Shown here in pieces: positions 1 through 6,260 of a stretch of 7,323 bases of DNA. A program made the translations under genes and the position numbers. Location: contig CAMOHY010000106.1 of NCBI GenBank assembly GCA_946615495.1, forward strand, positions 1 to 7,323. The letters are read 5' to 3'. The DNA is from an uncultured Clostridia bacterium (GTDB taxonomy: Bacteria > Bacillota > Clostridia > Christensenellales > Aristaeellaceae). Below the pieces are notes generated by a model that searched no databases, was not told the origin of the DNA, and was given only the letters and a program-made list of their open reading frames with translations. The first letter of the stretch is position 1; each line of letters starts with the position of its first letter.

Positions 1-1673
1 CGGTGGGCGATCAGGATGCTGGTGCGCTCCTGAATGATGGGCTCGATGGCTTCCTGAATTTTGGCCTCGGAAATGGAATCCAGGGCGGAGGTGGCTTCGT
101 CAAAAATCAGCAGGGCCGGGTTTTTCAGCAGCACCCTGGCGATGGAAAGCCGCTGCTTTTCCCCGCCGGACAGCTTCAGCCCCCGGTTGCCCACCATGGC
201 GTCCAGGCCTTGCTCCTGCTTTAAAACAAAATCATAAATATTGGCCTTTTTGCAGGCGGCAATCAGCTCCGCTTCCGTGGCGTCGGGCTTGGCGTAGAGC
301 AGGTTTTCCCGGATGGTGCCGTTAAACAGGTAGGTTTCCTGGCTCACGATGCCCACGTTTTTGCGCAGGAATTGCAGATTCAGCTTTTTCACGTTTACCC
401 CGCCGAAGCGCACTTCGCCGCCCTGGCAGTCGTACAGGCGGGGAATTAAATTGATGATGGTGCTCTTCCCGCTGCCGGAGGGGCCTACGATGGCGATGCT
501 GCGGCCCGCCTGGAGGGTAAAGGATACGTCGTGAAGAATTTGGCGCTCGGCGTCGTAGGAAAAATCCACGTGGGAAAATTCCACGCTGCCGTCGGCGCTG
601 GAGGGCGTGAGGGCGTCCGGCGCGTTTTCGATTTCCACCGGCAGGTCGAAATATTCAAAAATACGGGTGAACAGCGCCATGGACCGTATCCATTCCACCT
701 GGATATTCAGCAGCTGGTTCACGGGGCCGTACATGCGGCCCAGCAGGGCCACCATCACCGTGATATCGCCCACGGTAATATCCTGGCCGTACTGCATCAT
801 CAAAATGCCGCCTACCAGGTAGAGCAGCATGGGCCCGATGGAGGAGAACACGGAAATAATCATAAAAAACCAGCGGCCCGCCATGCTTTCCTTAATGTTC
901 AGGCGGATCATGCGGCCGTTTACTTCCTTGTAGCGGCCGTATTCGTATTCCTCTTTCCCGAAAAGCTTTACCAGCGTTTGCCCGCTGACGGACAGGGTTT
1001 CGTTCAGGATGCCGTTAATTTCGTCGTTGCAGGCTTGGGATTCCCGCGTCAGCTCCCACCGGGTCCTGCCCGCCCGGCGGGAAGGGATAACGAACAGGGG
1101 AATAACCAGCACGCCCAGCGTGGCCAGCATCCAATTGCGCCGGTACATCACCGTCAGGGCGGCAATGAGCGTGATGGAATTGGAGAGGATGGAGGTGAAC
1201 GTGCCCGTGATGACGGACTGCACGCCGCCGATGTCGCTGGTCATGCGGGTGATGATATCGCCCTGGTTGTTGTTGGTAAAAAAGCGCTGGCTCATTTGCT
1301 GCAAATGAGCGTACATTTTGTTGCGCATATCATAGGTGATATGCTGGGCAATCCAGCTGTTCAGGTAATTCTGCCCCACGCCGATCAGGCTGCTGCCCAC
1401 CGTTACCGCCAGCGACAGCCCAATCAATTGCAGCAGCACGGCGACGCCCTTTTTTTCCGCCAGCGCGTCCACAATGCGGCCCGTGAGCACGGAAGGGTAC
1501 AGCCCCAGCAGCGATGAGCACGCGATGGCGCACAGAATGAGGAGAAACTGCTTCCAGTACGGCAGCAGATAGGAGAACACCCGCTTGAGCAGGGCGCCCG
1601 TCACCTTGGGCCGGTTCTTTTTTTCTTCCTCCGTCATAAATCCGCGGCTCATCGGCCCGCCCATTCGCTGCAT
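1..1673 (-). CDS. ABC exporter, fused membrane and ATPase domains (3' end cut by window)
   Basis: This is half of an ATP-driven export pump in the cytoplasmic membrane; the substrate cannot be told from sequence. The 557 visible residues read as a hydrophilic N-terminus (1-30), an exporter-type membrane domain (about 35-325) with hydrophobic stretches near 41-58, 78-100, 158-197 and 268-295, and a nucleotide-binding domain from about 362. All ATPase motifs are intact: Walker A GPSGSGKST (397-405), Q-loop Q445, signature LSGGEKQ (501-507), Walker B LLIFDE (521-526), D-loop ALD and the H-loop His557, the last complete codon before the window edge. About 30-50 C-terminal residues should lie outside. 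The start is fixed by AAAGGAGG seven bases upstream; in-frame ATGs at codons 4, 8 and 13 lack such a site. Family members work as homodimers or heterodimers; a partner gene could lie beyond the left edge. The catalytic glutamate is present, so this is not a degenerate half. The family call is secure, the substrate unknown. Confidence 0.96.
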   Translation of the reverse strand, partial: MQRMGGPMSRGFMTEEEKKNRPKVTGALLKRVFSYLLPYWKQFLLILCAIACSSLLGLYPSVLTGRIVDALAEKKGVAVLLQLIGLSLAVTVGSSLIGVGQNYLNSWIAQHITYDMRNKMYAHLQQMSQRFFTNNNQGDIITRMTSDIGGVQSVITGTFTSILSNSITLIAALTVMYRRNWMLATLGVLVIPLFVIPSRRAGRTRWELTRESQACNDEINGILNETLSVSGQTLVKLFGKEEYEYGRYKEVNGRMIRLNIKESMAGRWFFMIISVFSSIGPMLLYLVGGILMMQYGQDITVGDITVMVALLGRMYGPVNQLLNIQVEWIRSMALFTRIFEYFDLPVEIENAPDALTPSSADGSVEFSHVDFSYDAERQILHDVSFTLQAGRSIAIVGPSGSGKSTIINLIPRLYDCQGGEVRFGGVNVKKLNLQFLRKNVGIVSQETYLFNGTIRENLLYAKPDATEAELIAACKKANIYDFVLKQEQGLDAMVGNRGLKLSGGEKQRLSIARVLLKNPALLIFDEATSALDSISEAKIQEAIEPIIQERTSILIAH

Positions 1674-1680
1674 CGCCCTT

Positions 1681-1688
1681 CCTCCTTT
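1681..1688 (-). promoter_or_regulatory. Shine-Dalgarno site of the ABC exporter
   Basis: The minus strand reads AAAGGAGG here, seven bases before the ATG at 1673. This near-perfect anti-16S match decides the start against three later in-frame ATG codons. Confidence 0.9.
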
Positions 1689-1704
1689 GGAAGATTTTGT
1701 ATCG

Positions 1705-1733
1705 ATTATACAGGAAAATAGGTTTTTTCGCAA
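1705..1733 (-). promoter_or_regulatory. Sigma-A-type promoter of the ABC exporter
   Basis: On the minus strand a -35 box TTGCGA (1728-1733) is followed by a 17-bp spacer and a perfect -10 box TATAAT (1705-1710). The spacing is ideal and the -10 box lies about 30 bases upstream of the start codon's ribosome site, giving a short leader. No clear operator palindrome was seen around it. Confidence 0.82.
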
Positions 1734-1776
1734 TCATTTTAAAGCTGAGGGAACCATGTAAAATTTCTTTTTGCTG

Positions 1777-1805
1777 TTGCAGGAAAAGGAAAAAGGGTGT
1801 AAAGT
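1777..1805 (+). promoter_or_regulatory. Candidate weak promoter for the hydrolase-yitT operon
   Basis: In the 178-bp divergent gap, TTGCAG (1777-1782) and TAAAGT (1800-1805) are separated by 17 bp. Each matches the sigma-A consensus at only four of six positions, so this is the best candidate rather than a firm call. It points away from the ABC exporter promoter and would give a leader of roughly 40 bases. Confidence 0.3.
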
Positions 1806-1851
1806 ATGAATAGCGAAAAATATCTCTTCACGCAAAGGAGAGTGAGGATAC

Positions 1852-2637
1852 ATGGACGGACAGGAAAAGATATTCCTCTGGCCGGGGGAAGCGCCCTATT
1901 CCGCGCAGAGCCCGGACCAGGCCCAGCCGTCCCTGGCGGCTTACCCTGCGGAGGGCAGCCGGGGCGCGGTGGTGGTTTGCCCTGGCGGCGGCTACGTGAT
2001 GAAGGCGGACCACGAGGGCGCGCCCATTGCCCGGATGCTGAATTTTCAGGGCATCGCGGCCTACGTGCTGGATTATCGGGTAGCGCCCTGCCACCGCCTG
2101 GCGCCCTGGACGGACGCGGGCCGGGCCATTCGTTTGGTGCGCTCCCTGGGCTATGAAAAGGTGGGCATCCTGGGCTTTTCCGCGGGCGGCAGCCTGTGCT
2201 GCTCCGCCGCCACCCATTGGGACCTGGGCGATGAAAGCAACCCGGACCCCGTTCAGCGCTTTTCCTCCCGGCCCGATGTGTTCGTGCCCTGCTATCCCGT
2301 GGCTTCCTTTGGAAAATACACCCACCTGGGCAGCCGCCAAAGCCTTTTGGGCGGGGAATGGGAAAACGAAGAGGTGGCCCGGTGGTATTCCGCCGAAGAA
2401 AACGTGAATAAGGACACGCCCCCCGCCTTCCTTTGGCACACGGCGGAGGATGGGGCCGTGCCCGTGCAGAACAGCCTGAACCTGGCGCGGGCCCTGGCGG
2501 ACCATGGCATCCTGTTTGAGCTTCACGTATATCCCAAGGGCCACCATGGCATCGGCTTGGGGGCGGAGTTTGGTCCGGCGGCAACCTGGGGCAATTCTCT
2601 GTGCCGGTATCTGTTGGAAATGGGGTTCGGAAGGTAA
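1852..2637 (+). CDS. Acetylesterase-like alpha/beta hydrolase, cytoplasmic
   Basis: A 261-residue serine hydrolase of the alpha/beta-fold group that includes acetyl-xylan and other carbohydrate esterases; it probably removes acetyl or similar ester groups from small substrates. The oxyanion-hole segment is PGGGY (44-48), the nucleophile is Ser110 in GFSAGG, the acid is Asp200 in the TAEDGAVP segment, and the catalytic histidine is most likely His232 in the HHGIGLG segment, in the expected order and spacing. There is no signal peptide or membrane segment, so it should act inside the cell, as is usual for esterases that trim imported oligosaccharides. AAAGGAG lies 11 bases before the ATG, and GTGAGG lies closer. 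It is the first gene of an operon: its TAA stop shares one base with the ATG of the YitT-family gene. Fold and triad are clear; the acetylesterase role is inferred from the family. A peptidase or lipase-like esterase is the main alternative. Confidence 0.9.
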   Translation: MDGQEKIFLWPGEAPYSAQSPDQAQPSLAAYPAEGSRGAVVVCPGGGYVMKADHEGAPIARMLNFQGIAAYVLDYRVAPCHRLAPWTDAGRAIRLVRSLGYEKVGILGFSAGGSLCCSAATHWDLGDESNPDPVQRFSSRPDVFVPCYPVASFGKYTHLGSRQSLLGGEWENEEVARWYSAEENVNKDTPPAFLWHTAEDGAVPVQNSLNLARALADHGILFELHVYPKGHHGIGLGAEFGPAATWGNSLCRYLLEMGFGR

Positions 2638-3512
2638 TGAAAGAAAAAACGCAGGTGTTTTCCCTGAATTGGTGGAAGCAATTCGGCTGGCTGAACCTGG
2701 GCACCCTGCTGACGGCGGTGGGCGTGTATTTTTTCAAGTTTCCCAACCATTTCACCACCGGCGGGGTGAGCGGCATTTCCATTGTGGTGGCCCATTTCAT
2801 GCCCGCTGTCACCACGGCCACGCTGAACCTGATTTTGAACCTTTTGCTGCTTTTCATCGGCGTTCTTTTCCTGGGCCGGGGGTTTGGAGCGCGCACGGCC
2901 TATTCGGCCATCGTTTCCTCCGTGCTCACGCTGGCCTTTGAGCGCTTCATTCCCATGAGCGCGCCCATGACCACCCAGCCCGTGCTGGAGCTGGTTTTCG
3001 CGGTGGCGCTGCCCGCGGTGGGCGCGGCCATGCTGTTCAATGTGGACGCTTCCTCCGGCGGAACGGATATCATCGCCATGCTGGTGAAAAAATATTCTCA
3101 TATCAATATCGGCCTGGCCCTGGGCCTGGCGGATTTGCTGGTGGCCCTGGCCGCCTGCTTCACCTTCGGCATGGAAACGGGGCTGTTTTCCCTGTTCGGG
3201 CTGTTCCTCAAGTCCTACATGGTGGACGCGGTAATGGACAACCTGCGCACCTATAAGGTGTTCCAGATCATTACGGACAATCCCGGCCCCATCTGCGATT
3301 TCATCATGCAGAAGCTGCATCACAGCGCCACCATCATGGAGGGCCAGGGCAGCTTCACCCATGAAAAGCGGGAGATCATCATGACCGTTATCAACCGCTC
3401 CCAGGCCATCCGGCTTCAATTGTTCGTTCGCGCTACCGACCCCCATTCCTTCATCACCATCACCTCCTCCAGCGAGATCGTGGGGAAGGGATTCAGGGGC
3501 ATGAGCGAATAA
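2637..3512 (+). CDS. YitT-family membrane protein with DUF2179 domain
   Basis: A 291-residue protein of the YitT/DUF161-DUF2179 family, common and often multi-copy in Bacillota; its biochemical role is not established. The N-terminal half carries five or six hydrophobic helices (about 18-35, 45-56, 60-79, 87-103, 115-135 and 158-178, with another weakly hydrophobic stretch to 200). The family-typical FNVDASSGGTDI segment falls at 134-145, and a soluble alpha/beta DUF2179 domain occupies about 205-285, ending in GKGF. I start at the ATG at 2637, which overlaps the hydrolase stop as TAATG and suggests translational coupling. An in-frame GTG at 2601 would add 12 residues inside the hydrolase, has no ribosome site, and is unlikely. 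Forty-five bases separate its stop from the next small membrane-protein gene. The family assignment is firm; no transport or sensing function should be read from it. Confidence 0.92.
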   Translation: MKEKTQVFSLNWWKQFGWLNLGTLLTAVGVYFFKFPNHFTTGGVSGISIVVAHFMPAVTTATLNLILNLLLLFIGVLFLGRGFGARTAYSAIVSSVLTLAFERFIPMSAPMTTQPVLELVFAVALPAVGAAMLFNVDASSGGTDIIAMLVKKYSHINIGLALGLADLLVALAACFTFGMETGLFSLFGLFLKSYMVDAVMDNLRTYKVFQIITDNPGPICDFIMQKLHHSATIMEGQGSFTHEKREIIMTVINRSQAIRLQLFVRATDPHSFITITSSSEIVGKGFRGMSE

Positions 3513-3557
3513 TATTATTTCCGGCAACGGGAAAAGAAAAGGAAGGTGTGTAAAAAC

Positions 3558-3743
3558 ATGAGCCTGACGATGCACTGGATTCTTACGGCGCTTTGCGCAG
3601 TGCTTGGCGTGGTGGATGTTACCCTGTTTTTGAAAACGCCCAAGGAAATGCGCACCAAGCTGCACCCCGTGCTGTTTGTGTGCGGCATCGTGGTGCTGAT
3701 TCTGGCGGTGCTGAACACCATCAAGCTGCTTACCAATTCATAA
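3558..3743 (+). CDS. Small two-helix membrane protein, unknown function
   Basis: A 61-residue protein I do not recognise as a named family. It has two hydrophobic helices (about 8-25 and 38-55) joined by a positively charged loop, KTPKEMRTKLHP (26-37). By the positive-inside rule the loop faces the cytoplasm and both ends face out. The ATG at 3558 follows an AAGGAAGGTG ribosome site by nine bases; a GTG at 3546 is in frame but lies inside that site. It sits 45 bases after the YitT-family gene with no terminator between them, and 95 bases before a strong terminator, so it is the last gene of that operon. A link to YitT (helper or small partner) is only inferred from position. Clean reading frame, good ribosome site and membrane pattern support a real gene. 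Confidence 0.7.
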   Translation: MSLTMHWILTALCAVLGVVDVTLFLKTPKEMRTKLHPVLFVCGIVVLILAVLNTIKLLTNS

Positions 3744-3792
3744 GCTTACGTCCTGCCCGCGCCATATTGCCGACAAACCTCCGGGAAAGCAG

Positions 3793-3812
3793 GAAAGGGC
3801 CGCAGCCCTTTC
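3793..3812. other. Perfect 8-bp hairpin before the intergenic repeat
   Basis: GAAAGGGC and GCCCTTTC pair perfectly around a four-base loop CGCA. It lies 49 bases after the small membrane-protein stop and has no T-run after it, so it is not an intrinsic terminator on its own. Its right arm overlaps the first bases of the 28-bp repeat at 3807. Confidence 0.6.
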
Positions 3813-3834
3813 ATCAACAATCCGCAGAACCGGC
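3807..3834 (+). repeat. Intergenic repeat, copy 1
   Basis: These 28 bases match 7287-7314 with one difference (A at 3828, G at 7308). The shared core includes TTTCATCAACAATCCGCAG. Both copies lie in the non-coding stretch after a plus-strand gene, both follow a hairpin, and both run into a CGGC...GCCG inverted repeat (here 3831-3834 with 3840-3843). This copy lies just before the terminator at 3838. I see no open reading frame or ribosome site in it. It may be a genome-wide interspersed repeat or a piece of a structured 3' element. Confidence 0.75.
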
Positions 3835-3837
3835 AGA

Positions 3838-3878
3838 AAGCCGCTTCCGGGCATTTTGCCCGGAAGCGCTTATTTTTA
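3838..3878 (+). terminator. Strong intrinsic terminator, possibly shared by converging operons
   Basis: A 12-bp perfect stem (3842-3853 with 3857-3868, CGCTTCCGGGCA against TGCCCGGAAGCG) with a TTT loop is extended by three more pairs across a one-base bulge. It is followed on the plus strand by TTATTTTTA. It ends the hydrolase-YitT-small protein operon. It also lies about 20 bases after the NUDIX stop on the minus strand, where the trailing sequence is only CTTTCT, so it may work weakly in that direction too. Confidence 0.85.
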
Positions 3879-3892
3879 CAGCCAATGGATGT

Positions 3893-4312
3893 TCACTTTA
3901 TGCTTTTGAGGAAGCTCAGCGCGGCGGTCAAAATCCGCTTTTTGTTTTCATGCTCAAAGCATTCAAGGGCCTGGTCATAAGGAAGAAGCTGAATATCCGC
4001 GATTTCGCCTGGTCGGGGAACGGGGCTTTCCTGCCCAAACTCCGCCAGAAAGTATGTTACCCGTTTACGTGTGCCGGGCTTTTCCAATAAATCATATTCT
4101 TCCTCCTGACGGAACCCGTCGTAAAAAACGGGAGAAATCCCAATTTCTTCCCAAATTTCGCGGCGGGCCGTTTCCAGCTCGGTTTCGCTTTCCTCCATAT
4201 GTCCCTTGGGAAAGCTGTATGCGCCCTGCCGCTCCCGGACAATGACAAAAAGAGGCTGGCCGTTTCTCCAGGTAAAAACAATGGCGCCGCAGGATCGTTC
4301 AAGCCCCGGCAT
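3893..4312 (-). CDS. NUDIX hydrolase, Ap4A-hydrolase type
   Basis: A 139-residue NUDIX enzyme that cleaves a nucleoside diphosphate linked to another group. The full NUDIX signature is present at 37-59: Gly37, Glu43, the Arg51-Glu52 pair, Glu55-Glu56 (metal ligands), Gly58 and Ile59. The SFPKGHME lead-in and the N-terminal CGAIVF strand resemble bis(5'-nucleosyl)-tetraphosphatases, so a dinucleoside polyphosphate such as Ap4A is the best substrate guess. Other nucleotide substrates cannot be excluded. The ATG lies inside the end of the YbaK-type gene (14-bp overlap in a different frame), with a GGAGGAG ribosome site ten bases upstream inside that gene, so the two are surely co-transcribed and probably translationally coupled. 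It is cytoplasmic, with no signal peptide. Pairing with a tRNA-editing enzyme fits a general proofreading or clean-up theme; this is inference. Confidence 0.93.
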   Translation of the reverse strand: MPGLERSCGAIVFTWRNGQPLFVIVRERQGAYSFPKGHMEESETELETARREIWEEIGISPVFYDGFRQEEEYDLLEKPGTRKRVTYFLAEFGQESPVPRPGEIADIQLLPYDQALECFEHENKKRILTAALSFLKSIK

Positions 4313-4799
4313 TTTCCTGTTTCTCCTCCCCGCTCCAGTTTTTGCACACGTCCACCCAGCCGGCGGCGGCGGAATAGCGCTCCAATTCCGGAATGGTCAG
4401 TTCAATGGCGCTGTTGCTGCTGCCGCAGGCGGGAAAAACGGTGGAAAACCGTTTCAGCGATTCATCCAGATACACCCGCACCCCCGCCTTGACCGCAAAG
4501 GGGCATACCCCGCCCACGGCGTGGCCCACCTGGGAAAGCGTATCCTCCGGGGAGAGCATTTTGGCCTTTTCGCCAAAGCGGGCCTTGTATTTGGCGTTGT
4601 CCACCTTGGCGTCTCCGGCGGCCACCACCAGAATGGGCCCCTCGTTCAGGCGAAAGGCCAGAGATTTGGCAATGCGGCAGCCGGGGCAGCCCAGGGCCTC
4701 GGCCGCCAAATCCACCGTGGCGCTGGAAACGGAAAATTCCCGGATGTTCTTTTCCATGCCAAACTGCGAAAAATAAGCTTTGACCGCGTCAATGGCCAT
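4299..4799 (-). CDS. YbaK/EbsC-family aminoacyl-tRNA deacylase
   Basis: A 166-residue stand-alone editing-domain protein related to YbaK, ProX and the INS domain of prolyl-tRNA synthetase. Relatives hydrolyse mischarged tRNAs such as Cys-tRNA(Pro) or Ala-tRNA(Pro). Visible family marks are RIAKSLAF (42-49), whose Lys45 matches the conserved active-site lysine, the GHAVGGVCPF loop (92-101) and ACGSSNSAIEL (124-134). The length is typical. The exact tRNA and amino acid cannot be decided from sequence alone. The ATG has a GGGGAGGA ribosome site eight bases upstream and a good promoter in front. It is the first gene of a two-gene operon, its TGA lying 11 bases past the NUDIX start. Some relatives have been annotated as regulators or adhesin-related (EbsC), but the intact active-site segments favour the deacylase role. 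Confidence 0.93.
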   Translation of the reverse strand: MAIDAVKAYFSQFGMEKNIREFSVSSATVDLAAEALGCPGCRIAKSLAFRLNEGPILVVAAGDAKVDNAKYKARFGEKAKMLSPEDTLSQVGHAVGGVCPFAVKAGVRVYLDESLKRFSTVFPACGSSNSAIELTIPELERYSAAAGWVDVCKNWSGEEKQENAGA

Positions 4800-4835
4800 T
4801 CTGCGCTTCCTCCCCTGTTTGCTGCGTTTGAAGCT

Positions 4836-4864
4836 ATTGTAGCAGGAAAGCGGCGGGGAAGCAA
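4836..4864 (-). promoter_or_regulatory. Promoter of the ybaK-nudix operon (extended -10)
   Basis: The minus strand has TACAAT (4836-4841) preceded by TGC, an extended -10 element. A 17-bp spacer leads to TTGCTT (4859-4864). The -10 box matches five of six consensus bases. Expected transcription starts near 4829, giving a leader of about 30 bases with the ribosome site in it. Confidence 0.65.
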
Positions 4865-4901
4865 GGCAAAAAATGTTCTGTCTGTGTACGAATGAAACGC
4901 C

Positions 4902-4910
4902 TGTTATGAT
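4902..4910 (+). promoter_or_regulatory. Possible second, upstream extended -10 for the YbhN-like gene
   Basis: TGTTATGAT reads as an extended -10 (TG, one base, TATGAT). No good -35 box is visible at the right distance, so the call is weak. If used, its transcript would contain the whole inverted repeat at 4936-4975 in its leader, unlike the transcript from the downstream promoter. Confidence 0.25.
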
Positions 4911-4929
4911 TTTCCGTGAAAGAAAAAGG

Positions 4930-4959
4930 ATGACAAAAGCCCGCCGGATATGCTATACT
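4930..4959 (+). promoter_or_regulatory. Promoter of the YbhN-like gene
   Basis: ATGACA (4930-4935, five of six -35 bases) and TATACT (4954-4959, five of six -10 bases) are 18 bp apart. A TGC directly before the -10 makes it an extended -10 promoter. The start of transcription would fall near 4966, about 40 bases before the start codon. An 11-bp inverted repeat brackets the spacer and -10 (see the operator candidate). Confidence 0.7.
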
Positions 4960-4975
4960 GTATGCGGCGGGCTTT
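4936..4975. promoter_or_regulatory. Inverted repeat around the -10 box: operator or hairpin candidate
   Basis: AAAGCCCGCCG (4936-4946) and CGGCGGGCTTT (4965-4975) are perfect 11-bp inverted arms separated by 18 bases that contain the -10 box. The left arm sits in the promoter spacer and the right arm at the predicted transcription start. That is where a repressor dimer could block initiation. Alternatives: a terminator-like hairpin in read-through RNA, although only TTT follows on the plus strand and TTTTG on the minus strand. The repeat is seen directly; the role is inferred. Confidence 0.5.
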
Positions 4976-4991
4976 ACCCGCACAATGTTTT

Positions 4992-5000
4992 AAAGGATGG
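4992..5000 (+). promoter_or_regulatory. Ribosome binding site that favours a TTG start
   Basis: AAAGGATGG is the only Shine-Dalgarno-like stretch before the YbhN-like gene. Its AGGA core lies nine bases from the TTG at 5007 but 18 from the next ATG at 5016, so spacing favours TTG. Confidence 0.6.
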
Positions 5001-5006
5001 CGCCCC

Positions 5007-6125
5007 TTGAAAAAGATGTCCAAAGCAGCACGCAGCAATCTGCTCAACGCCGCTGTCATCGTGTGCACCCTGGGGCTGGTGCTTTATTTGAGCGCCAAGG
5101 GCGGCGATATTGGCGATGCGTGGACGGCGCTGATATCCGCCGATTTCAGGTGGATTTTGGCGGCGGTGGGTTCCTGGTGCGTGTTTATGACTTTTGAAGC
5201 CATGGGCCTGCATGTTTTTTTTCATCAGCAAAAGGTCAGGATAAAATTCCGCCTGTCCCTGCTGGTGGCGCTGATCGGCAGCTTTTATTCCTCGGTCACG
5301 CCGGCGGCCACCGGCGGCCAGCCCATGCAGGTGCTGGCCCTGAAAAAACGGAATATTCCGGCGGGCATTTCCTCCTCCGGCCTGGCGGTGAAGTTTTTCA
5401 CCTTCCAAACGGCGCTGCTCTCTCTGGGCGGCCTTTTGTGGGCGCTGAACCCTTCCATCGTGCTCGCCTGCATTGACCAGGCCAAGTGGATCGTTATCGC
5501 GGGCTTTTTGCTCAACGGCCTTTCCGTGGTGGCGGTGCTGCTGCTGGCCATCAATAAAAATATCGTTCGCGGTATATTGACCCTGTTCATCCGGGCGGGC
5601 CGGGCCCTGCATCTGGTTAAGGACGTGGCGCGCACCACATCGCGGGCCGACGCCGCCATCAGCGATTTTCACGCCTCGGTGGATATGCTCACCCACCATC
5701 CCGTTCGCCTGCTGTACCTGTACCTGCTTTCCTGCCTGCAGGTGCTGGGGCTGATGAGCATCGCCTACTGCGTTTACCGCGCCCTGGGCATGACCCAGTA
5801 TACTTACTTTGATATTCTGACGCTGCAATTCCTTTTGTACATCGCCGCGTCCTTTACGCCGCTTCCCGGCGCCTCCGGGGCTCAGGAGGGCGGCTTCTAT
5901 ATCTTTTTCCAGCATGTGTTCCCGGCGGATAAGCTGGTGGGCGCGCTGCTGCTGTGGCGTTTTTTCACGTATTATTTTACCCTGATCGTCGGCCTGAGCT
6001 CCGTCATCATCGACAGCGCGTGGAGCATGCGCCATGCCGCCCGTGAGGAGAAAGAGGCCTTGGAGCAACCGGAGGCGGAGCCGGTGGGCGCGCGGGAGGA
6101 CCGCGAATCATCCGAAAACCGCTGA
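5007..6125 (+). CDS. YbhN/UPF0104-type (LPG-synthase-TM) integral membrane protein
   Basis: A 372-residue multi-pass protein of the lysylphosphatidylglycerol-synthase transmembrane family, in the short form without the C-terminal aminoacyl-transferase domain of MprF. Such proteins are linked to lipid flipping or glycolipid handling in the membrane; a precise reaction cannot be given. Hydrophobic helices appear near 12-29, 48-72, 83-97, 128-146, 161-182, 235-257, 268-285 and 308-337. Family marks are SSVTPAATGGQP (95-106) and PLPGASGAQEGGF (285-297). The last 30 residues are charged and glutamate-rich, likely a cytoplasmic tail. I chose the TTG at 5007 for its ribosome-site spacing; the ATG at 5016 would shorten it by three residues. 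The ATG at 4950 lies inside the promoter and is rejected. The secreted CHAP protein follows 135 bases later with no clear terminator between, so both may serve the envelope. MprF-like lysyl transfer is not expected. Confidence 0.9.
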   Translation: MKKMSKAARSNLLNAAVIVCTLGLVLYLSAKGGDIGDAWTALISADFRWILAAVGSWCVFMTFEAMGLHVFFHQQKVRIKFRLSLLVALIGSFYSSVTPAATGGQPMQVLALKKRNIPAGISSSGLAVKFFTFQTALLSLGGLLWALNPSIVLACIDQAKWIVIAGFLLNGLSVVAVLLLAINKNIVRGILTLFIRAGRALHLVKDVARTTSRADAAISDFHASVDMLTHHPVRLLYLYLLSCLQVLGLMSIAYCVYRALGMTQYTYFDILTLQFLLYIAASFTPLPGASGAQEGGFYIFFQHVFPADKLVGALLLWRFFTYYFTLIVGLSSVIIDSAWSMRHAAREEKEALEQPEAEPVGAREDRESSENR

Positions 6126-6260
6126 TTCCGGAAAGAAAAAACGCATGGAAAACGTTAGAAAAACGGGAGAAGCTCTTTCGCCTGCGCCGCCTGCTTTTTT
6201 GCTGGGGATGGCGGCGCCGGGCGGGCTTCCCGGAATAGACCAGAATATGGAGGAAACGAA

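Noticed and set aside
531..1517. Long plus-strand open frame antisense to the ABC exporter
   Set aside because: It is rich in His, Gln and Gly, has no recognisable domain or ribosome site, and lies opposite a gene with every ABC motif intact. GC-biased third positions create such frames.
2601..2636. GTG start that would lengthen the YitT-family protein by 12 residues
   Set aside because: It lies inside the hydrolase gene without a ribosome site; the TAATG-coupled ATG at 2637 is the natural start.
1739..2896. Minus-strand frames opposite the alpha/beta hydrolase
   Set aside because: Arg/Pro/Gly-rich translations with no domain; the plus-strand frame carries a complete catalytic triad.
2523..3665. 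380-codon minus-strand frame over the YitT-family and small membrane-protein genes
   Set aside because: Low-complexity His/Gln/Gly composition and no family signature; it is a shadow of the plus-strand genes, which have motifs and ribosome sites.
3744..3892. Possible small RNA, tRNA or CRISPR-like array in the converging gap
   Set aside because: The gap is explained by two hairpins, one repeat copy and a terminator. There is no tRNA cloverleaf, no regularly spaced repeat series and no clear promoter for an independent RNA.
4206..4895. Plus-strand frame over the NUDIX and YbaK-type genes
   Set aside because: It runs antisense across two genes with full family motifs and through their promoter, and has no ribosome site.
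4936..4975. The 11-bp inverted repeat as a simple terminator
   Set aside because: No plus-strand gene lies immediately upstream to terminate, the loop is long (18 bases) and only TTT follows. Overlap with a good promoter makes an operator more likely.
4974..6068. 364-codon minus-strand frame opposite the YbhN-like gene
   Set aside because: Gln/His/Arg-rich with no hydrophobic pattern or motif; the opposite strand codes a clear family member.
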